The position numbers and the translations under genes were made by a program. Shown piece by piece: positions 57,029-64,000 of a stretch of DNA of 64,000 nucleotides (its first letter is position 1; the number at the start of each line of letters is the position of its first letter). A model generated the notes under the pieces. It was given only the letters and a program-made list of their open reading frames with translations. It was not told where the DNA came from and made no database searches. Origin of the DNA: Cubamyces lactineus (lineage: Eukaryota; Basidiomycota; Agaricomycetes; Polyporales; Polyporaceae); assembly GCA_022376465.1 (NCBI GenBank), contig JACDTU010000008.1, positions 310,001 through 374,000 of the forward strand. Direction: 5' to 3'.

Positions 57029-60000
57029 CTACGACGACGGATACGTCTCCCCAAACAGCCCGCTCATTGGCCACCCCTGTATCTCAGCAAACGCCGACCA
57101 ATCCACATCATAGCTCTCCCCGCCCTGCAGCATTTCAAACATGCTCGCCGCTCCCCTCGACGCCCCACCCGCCGCGGTTCCCATTCCTCCTCCGCCTCCT
57201 CCGCCACCACCTTCCAACCCCGTCATACCCGTCCCCGAGCCCGAGCCGGAGCCCGCGGACGTCAAGATGCCAAAGTCGCGCCCGACGTCCCCGAACGGCA
57301 TCGGCATCGTCGCCGACGACTGCCCCTGCAGCGCCCCCGGGAACGAGAACGTCGATGTCGAGCCCCCGCTCCCGCCCACACCCGCAGCGAGGAACGGGAT
57401 CTGCCCGCCGCCCTCCGCCGCGCCCGCGCCCGTCGCGTACCCCACCGCGGCGACGCCATACCGCGCCGCGTCCGTCAAGAGCGTCACGCCGGCGGGCTGC
57501 GTGAACGGGAACAGGCTGTCCTGGACCGCCGCGTCGAGCGGCGGCTCCTGCGGGGAGCTCTGCGTGCTCGACCCGCTTCCCTCGTCGTGTCGTTTTCGCC
57601 CGTTGGCGTCCTTCCTAAACCGCTCGTCCCACCTGCCGGCCTTACGCAGTGCGTTAAGCACCGTGATCGCCCTGCTCGCCGTCTCGCCTTCTCCCTCGGT
57701 CCCGCCGGAGCTCTTCGTCGCCTCCACGCACCAGTTCAGCATTTTCAGCGCCCTGTCGATCAGCCCCAGGCACTCCTGCGCCTTCGGGTGCGGCGGGACT
57801 TGCGAGAACGCGCCGACGAGCGCGATCGCGCCGTCGAACACAAAGTATGCGTAATGGAAGAGCATCGCGGGGAGCTGCGGGTCCGGGTCCCACGCGGCGG
57901 CCTCCTCCTGTGCGTCGCACATGACGCGGAGGAGCTCCATCGCGAGCTCGATGCAGCGCTCGCGCGACGGGTTCATTATCACCGTCATCGTTGCCGAGAG
58001 CGGTTTGGGCGGTGGCAGGATCGGGGGTGCGTGCATGAGGTACGGCCGGTGCAGATTCATCATGGCGCAGAGGTAGTAGCCTGCACACATGTGGCGCTGG
58101 TATGCTGCTGTTCGCTCTTCGAACGTTGCGGGATTGGACGTTGCATGGGGTTGTCGCCAGTCTAGGGACGGATGTAGTCTGCAGAGCCAGAACTTGTATT
58201 TGCGGTCGATCTCGAGCACCGTCGCGTATGCTGCGAATTGGACGCCCATGCACTGTGTCAAGGCGTAAGCAATGTTAATCTTACAGCACGAGCATCCTCT
58301 ACTGACCTTGTCAACCATCTCGCCGATTATCTCCGAGAGGCTAATGAAGTTCCGGTGGAAGATGGCTACAGGATTGGGCGAACCATCTCCATGGTTATCG
58401 TCCGGCATCATCTTCACGTCGAATGACCCTTCTGTAGCCATCATAGGCCGTCCAAGGGTAAACGAGTATAACCTTGGACATATCGTCAGACTACGATCGA
58501 CTGTCATCACAGATTGTGAACCTCACCTATCAGAGATTACAAGGAACCACCACGCGAGGACCCTCAGCTCCCGCTCCTGCTTGTCCATCGCATCCCATTT
58601 CTGCCAGCCCGGATCGCGATGTAGACCGACTGCTTGCGCATTTCGTAACGCCGTCCCAGTGAGCTTCCACGCGTCACTCACCCGCCCGCGATCCGCCAGA
58701 TACCTAGCGAGGAGTGCAGCGCCTATACAACTTAGCACTACGCCCTGCACAGCCGATGGCTGAGTATATGCTCGCGAGGCCAACAGGATGTCCTCGACGA
58801 GCCGGCGTGCCTCCATAGCTTTGAGGAAGTACGTCTTCGCAGCGCTTCCCACAAGTCTCTGGGGCGCTAGAGACAAGACAGCGAACACGAGCGACAGCCA
58901 ATGCGGATTAAGCTCCTCCGTGCACCGCGCACACCCGCCCGATATGTGGCATGCAGGGCCGGGACAGCGCATATGGAGATGTCGCCACATGTGCTGGCAC
59001 GAACGGCGGAACCACCCTTCAGGTATGCCGAACTGCCAATTGCGCTCGGCAAAGTAGCCATCGACGAGCGTGTCGACGACGTTGCGGGGCGGCAGGCTCG
59101 CGACGAGCTGCTGGATGGGTCCTGACAACGGATGGTTTCCGGGCTGGAAGGGTTCACTAACGGTAGTGGTGTCTGCAGAACGAGCTACAGACCATCTGGC
59201 GCGGTACGGGTCACCGAGCTGTGCATAGACAATTCGTTGAGGAGACGTCCGAGTGTGATGGATATATGGGCAGGAAGACGGACCTTGTGCAAAGCGTATG
59301 GGATCGTGCCCATCCCAATGTACTCGTCTTGAGGTGCTAACGAGAGCTGGGCGAGCGCAACGGCCGCGCGTTGGACGTCGTAGTCGTAATGCGACAACGC
59401 ACACTCTTCGTCGTCGGTGCCCGAACAATGTTGTGAACACCCATTGTCCGGGCTGGATGCAGACGTACTGGAGCTTTCCTTTCTGGAGCTCTTGCTACCC
59501 GAGCTTCTCTCGGAGGTGGTGCTGCCTGATGGCGACGTCGCCGAGGCTACGGCGCCGGACGAGAGGAGAGATTCGACGGTAACGGAGGAGGATGAGCCTT
59601 GCGCCCCTGAAGAGCCGTGTGTTCCGGATGAGTTTCCGCTACCGGAGGTATCACGGATCTGAACGCTTTGTTTGGAGATGACTTCTTCGAGGGCAGCGAT
59701 GCGTGCAGACAGCGCGGCAATGGTGCTCTGAGCAGATTCGGAGACGGGTATGGTCGGAGCCCCGTCCGGGGGCCGTTGTGGGGCAGGACGGGCGACCAGG
59801 GGCTCCCATCTGCAGAGCTGTGGGACGCCGCGTGAGACACAGAGACCGCATGGGATCTGGCGGTCGCATTTCTGTTGGGAGGAGGTTCGGAGATAGGGTC
59901 AACGATGGAAGTACATAAAAAGCCGCGAAACGGATGAAGCGCACCTGTCTCCGACGGGTACACTCTACACAGCTTAGCCTCTGCCGTCTCCTGGTCTGCT

Positions 60001-60064
60001 TGGCCTTGCCGGTGGCGCTGGGGTGGGCGTTCATGTCGTCGATGTTATCAGCGATGGAGGACAT
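57029..60064 (-). CDS. Zn2Cys6 fungal transcription factor
   Basis: The start ATG is 60062-60064 (MSSIADNIDDMN). The binuclear zinc cluster is split by an intron: LSCVECTRRRQ, then KCDRQIPCGLCVSRGVPQLC, giving C-x2-C-x6-C-x5-C-x2-C-x8-C. A short heptad-like stretch (AQSTIAALSARIAALEEVI) follows and may allow dimerisation. The fungal-specific regulatory domain (Pfam Fungal_trans) covers about 59300-58250 (VDTLVDGYFAERNW; LTGTALRNAQAVGLHRD; RELRVLAWWFLVISDR; LYSFTLGRP). The C-terminus is Gly/Ser-rich with a run of Gly and ends SGLFGETYPSS before TAG 57029-57031. At least four introns are needed. The target pathway cannot be read from sequence. It is convergent with HET paralogue 5. Confidence 0.88.
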
Positions 60065-60793
60065 GGCGGTTGCTATGTGGGCGGTATGACCAGGAGCAAA
60101 GGCCAAGTGGTACGTAGGCTGGTCCTGGGACACAGCTTATGGGGGGATGGGATGGAATAAAAGGGCGGACGATCATCGCGCGGGCGGATGCTGGCGACTC
60201 GCAGCTCTTCTCTTCCTCCGTCTCCCATCCAGTGCACAGACGCCCGTCCCCTTATCCGCTATCCCCGTCCCCCTCTTTGGCCATCCGCTCCGTTCGAGGC
60301 CTCGACATTCGCTGTTGCTCTCTGGAACTCCTCGCAATGGTCCCAAGCTCACTACAAGACATCGGACAAGCGATACTAAGCATAACTGATTGAGACGTTC
60401 GCGATTCTCTGGGAGAGTTCAAACGTTCCCCAGCGAAGCCCTTCATCGCGCTTAATATGAGAGCTTCCCAGTTGTACCATCCCGGACATCATCGGACACT
60501 CAATATGCTGCGTCCGACGCCGTGCTCATAGGCAAGACCACAGTTTAGACTCCAGCCAACGTCTGACTCGATTCGCGAACGGCCAAGTGTTCCGTAGTCC
60601 GTGCTAACAGGACTGCTAGTGGCTGTGCCTGTGCGTCATCTACACCAACTCCACTCTCGTCGCTCGTACAAAACCCACTCCGAAGTCACCATGCACTCAT
60701 CCAGGACCCACAAACGCTTCGAACCTCACCCGACTTACCAGCTAAGAAACGACAGATAGACCTCACCTAATACTCTTCTCATACAACTTCATA
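60065..60793. other. Divergent spacer between the transcription factor and the small gene
   Basis: About 730 bp serving as promoter region for two divergent genes. No ORF of interest and no clear TATA box. Confidence 0.45.
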
Positions 60794-61398
60794 ATGTCGA
60801 TGGGCGATGGTAACGCGTCTGAGCTTCCTTTCCGCGTGAACTGCTGGTCGCTCACTATCAACGTATCACTACTTTAGCAGACGCTAAGTTCCCGGGCCAG
60901 CGCAGCCCCGGGATTCCTCCATCCCCGTCTAGAGAGAACCCAGGGCAGGTTCGTGAGGTTGCCCACAACCGGATGCACCGCGACTGACGCAATGTCATAC
61001 AGGTCTACCCTCAGTCTGACCCGCGACGTACGGCGAAGTCGACACCTTACGAGAGCAAACACGCTAACCTCACACTCATTGTAGCTGCACCTCCACAATC
61101 CATACCAGGAACGGGCGGTGAACAACAACCACACCCCGACGAGGTCCTAGGCAACCCCTTCGTTCTCGACGACGCGTTCTCGAGGCTCGACGCCGCCCTC
61201 ACCAACGTCATATCCAAGATCCAGAACGAAGAGCGGAGCGTCGGCGCTGCATCCCACCAAGACGCGTTGCTGCAGAAATTCAAGAGTTGGCGGGACGAGT
61301 TGACGCAGATCCGCAGCGGGCGCAAGCGTGTCGGCGGTCACGGAACAGACCCTGACGCGGCTGCGCAGCAGAGTGAGGGAGGGCTGTTCGTGGACTAG
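60794..61398 (+). CDS. Small unrecognised protein, three exons, about 156 aa
   Basis: The model joins 60794-60809 (MSMGD), 60878-60948 and 61015-61398 with two introns of 68 and 66 bp. Both begin GT (GTAACG, GTTCGT) and end AG, and the second has a CTGAC branch-like site. The joined frame is open to TAG 61396-61398. The N-terminal half is Pro/Ser/Gly-rich (PGQRSPGIPPSPSRENPG); the C-terminal half is helical and charged (DDAFSRLDAALTNVISKI; ALLQKFKSWRDELTQIRSG), perhaps a coiled coil. No family is recognised. An acceptor two codons away (ending 60880) is an alternative for exon 2. Confidence 0.55.
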
Positions 61399-61652
61399 CT
61401 GGAATTCAGAGAGGCGAACCGCCGGCGCAAATTTGTACGATATAGGCAAAAGAGAACACCAAAGAATATCGAAGGTGTCATGGCCCTGTATCTCGAGCTG
61501 TCTATGCCAACACCGATTCAAGCCCTACACCAGAGTCGTTCAGAGATGATAGACGAGAAGTCTGCATACGAAGGAGAGAAAAAGAAGGCTTACCAGGTCA
61601 ATGAACGCTCTCCCAGCCCTGCGGACACACACACAATAGGCAGCTGCCTTCT

Positions 61653-62330
61653 CTACGCCAGCCAGACACACACTTTGTCAAAATCCCCCAACGGCTCGGC
61701 GAGCAGCTTCCCGTTTTCCACCGCTCTTGGATGACCGGCAGGAGGCCGATGACAGGGCACCGTACAGCATACTTGACGTCGATGGGGCGCTTGTGCGAGA
61801 TACAACTCGCTTTCCTGTTCGACGAACAATCAACGCAGGGACGAGCCACGGCTATGCAGAACAGACCCTTAGCAGCGCAAGCGGCTCGAAAGGATGTGCC
61901 TGCATCGTTCGGAAGCAATAGCGCACCCGTGGTCTCCGTGGCGCATTCGGTAGCAGGGGTAGGGGAAATGCACCGTCCTCAATGGCGGATATCCTATAAC
62001 GATGCTGTTGCGCGAACGAGGTAGCAACGGCATCCGTCGTATTCAAGCCAGTCGCATCCGGTGGTAGAGTAACTGGCTTATCCAAGAGAGCCAGCCGGGC
62101 CTTGCCAGAAGATCGACCCCTCTACAAACCCCAGTTCCATCTCCGACAGCCCACAGGCCATGTGTCTCGTTGGCAAGCTGACGGGGCACCCAAGAGAATC
62201 CATCCTCAGGGGCTTCCTCCCTAGACGTTGGACGGCGAAATGGAGAGGTTACACACACAACTCTACCGGGACTGATCGATGAACACGTCAGGTCACTTCC
62301 GGCGTCACTACTTGTAATAAAAGGCAAAGC
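61653..62330 (-). pseudogene. HET-family C-terminal relic, copy 6
   Basis: Only the end of the family's C-terminal region remains, in shifting frames: DGFSWVPRQLANETHGLW, then GDGTGVC, KPVTLPPDATG, RPIDVKYAVRC and a final EPLGDFDKVCVWLA before TAG at 61653-61655. The HET domain is absent. The order matches paralogues 1, 2 and 5. Confidence 0.8.
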
Positions 62331-63166
62331 CGTACCTGTCTACTATGCGGTGGAACGTGAGCGGCATATTATTGCAGATATTACGTCCGTAGCGGCGTTA
62401 TATGCGCAGATGACAGTGGGACGGCGGCGGAGTCAAGAGAACCGAGGTTGGTCCCAATGTAATGGAGATTGCGACTTTAGAAAGTTGGATCCCGCAACCA
62501 GCCTTTGTATGCAGTACCGAAGCGGTCGCACACATTGTAGTGCAGGGCAGACCGTCCGCCCGCTTGAGCTCGCACATACAAGTCACACTACACGAGGCCC
62601 AGAAGTACTACAGCCTGAGCTCTTCAAGCTGTAATGTATACTAGTACCAGGTCACGGTGAGCATTAGGAGCAGCATAGCTTGCGAAGAACCAAGAATTAG
62701 ATGTGATGGCTAGTCAAGCTAGTGTTGAAGGACCAGGACGGGTTTATTGGGTACGATGGTGACGTGCGAACCGGAAGGGCGGAAATCAAGACTGGGTCTT
62801 ACAGCATCTCAAAGTTACGGTGAGGACCCAGACGCGATCACGTGCGCGGCACGTATAGACTGAGCCTCCAAGCGCCTGTCTCTTCCCGCCGGTCGTGCCT
62901 GTAACTCCAGTCTAACGTCCAAATGGTGCAACAGGGTAACAGCAACACAGTGTGATAGCTCATGGCTGGCATACCGCACAGGTACTCTGTAGCTGCAGCT
63001 CTGAATCTACAATGCAGATGAATCAGACATAGTTTACAACTTCAGAACCTCCAAAATGCCACGCTCCCGAGCCTCGAGTCCCAGTATCGCACAACATGCA
63101 AACATATCTCCATCTGCCCGGATCCCCCGTGCTTGAGGCACTCCTCTCTATCTCTCCCTTTGTCTC
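62331..63166. other. Spacer with no recognised content
   Basis: About 835 bp between the HET relic and the GMC oxidoreductase. I find no protein or repeat that can be supported. Confidence 0.4.
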
Positions 63167-64000
63167 TCACAAACGTGCTTTTAACAGCGGCGGTGCGGCG
63201 TTCTCCAAAGGTATACCTAGCTCCTCTGCAATAATGGTCGCAGCTTTCTCGCCGATCACAACAGCGGTAGAATACGTGTTCTACCGCTCAACACATCAGT
63301 ATGATAACCCAATCGAACAGAACTTGACATACCGCAGCGACATTACCCGGGCATATCGACATGTCTAGATCATCGGTCAATACCTTCAGGGAGACTCACG
63401 AGATGCGCAAAGGACGCACCTGCGACCTTCAGCCCTTCTACGCCATAGATATTCAGACGGGAGTCAACGACTCCACCATCCTCGCGCTTCTTCATTGCAC
63501 ATGTGCCAAGCTGTGTACCCGCGGTCGTCAGCGCGGAGCTTCACAAGGCAGGCGTATGGAAAAAGCTCACTGAATGCCACGCCGTGCCCACCGCTTGTCT
63601 GATGTAGTCCTCCAATATCTTGTCGTCCTCGAAGGTGTACTCTAGATCGGGTGCAGAAACCGGTACGGGGCCGCTTCGCGCTCCAGCGACCGCCTTGCTA
63701 TTCGCAGGGAACGTAGGATGGCGGGCAGCGACTTCCCCGCGATATGAAGGCAGACGCCGTGCGAATTCGCGCGAACGCTTGTAGCCCCACTTCATCAATA
63801 CCAGGTCTTCCGTTCTACGCATGGCGCGTCAGCGATGCACGGTTGGCGATGCGCAGGAAGTTGACACATACCTGTCGAGGTATCCAGCATGGAAGTCCAG
63901 CGGCGCCTCGACGTCGTCCCCGTCCGTGATGTGCACATGTCCCATAGACATGGGATGCTGGACGTACCATCCAACGCTGAATGATTTATTGATCGACAGA
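63167..64000 (-). CDS. GMC oxidoreductase, alcohol-oxidase type (3' part, cut by window edge)
   Basis: The C-terminal, substrate-side domain of a flavin-dependent GMC oxidase reads through five exons: HPMSMGHVHITDGDDVEAPL and DFHAGYLDR (edge to about 63870); MKWGYKRSREFARRL, SYRGEVAARHP and ILEDYIRQAVGTAWHS; LGTCAMKKREDGGVVDSRLN with YGVEGLKVAD; MSICPGNVAAN; and TAVVIGEKAA to the stop TGA at 63167-63169. The His in GTAWHS and the Asn in GNVAAN are the usual GMC catalytic pair. The pattern is closest to methanol/alcohol oxidases, peroxide-producing enzymes used by wood-decay fungi. The FAD-binding N-terminus is outside the window. The usual peroxisomal SKL-like end is not seen: the protein ends PPLLKARL. 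Confidence 0.85.

Overview
The window looks like nuclear DNA of a filamentous basidiomycete, most likely an agaricomycete wood or litter fungus. The genes are split by many short introns of about 50-70 bp with GT...AG ends and contain very small exons. The proteins read as eIF2-gamma, GAPDH, mitochondrial aconitase, a Ras GEF, a Zn2Cys6 regulator and an alcohol-oxidase-type GMC enzyme, and between them lie HET-domain proteins and Ty3/gypsy chromoviruses. All exon joins given here were made by eye from reading frame and splice signals.

Layout. 1-6.5 kb: the end of an RS-rich protein, a RING-CH membrane ubiquitin ligase, eIF2-gamma and GAPDH. 7.8-40.2 kb: an accessory block with three HET-domain paralogues on the minus strand (one intact, one broken, one intact with an unsettled start) separated by mobile DNA. 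A Mutator-like element (MULE, 11248-23010) has identical 221-bp terminal inverted repeats and a perfect 9-bp target duplication. Its transposase gene is split by a nearly intact chromovirus (12491-20147). A second TIR element (26938-35751) also has a 9-bp target duplication and holds a second copy of the same chromovirus family (27393-35085), which is decayed by CGA-to-TGA type changes. A smaller inverted-repeat element may lie at 35813-36872. 41-51 kb: a large RasGEF (minus) and aconitase (plus). 51.7-56.8 kb: a broken and an intact HET paralogue in tandem (plus). 57-64 kb: a Zn2Cys6 transcription factor, a small unrecognised three-exon gene, a relic of a sixth HET copy, and the 3' part of a GMC oxidoreductase that runs off the window.

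Most notable. (1) Six copies of one HET family lie in about 55 kb. They share a phase-1 intron position and a Cys/His-rich motif just before the HET domain. (2) The chromovirus carries three extra ORFs after pol, packed almost stop-to-start: two tiny membrane proteins and a protein with two zinc knuckles. It also has a GGGTTTT slippery heptamer abutting the gag stop and a 10-nt self-complementarity between the predicted 5' end of its RNA and the sequence after the left LTR, which suggests Tf1-like self-priming. (3) The two chromovirus copies have complementary defects: copy 1 has an open pol but ACG in place of the gag ATG, and copy 2 has an intact gag but four stops in pol.
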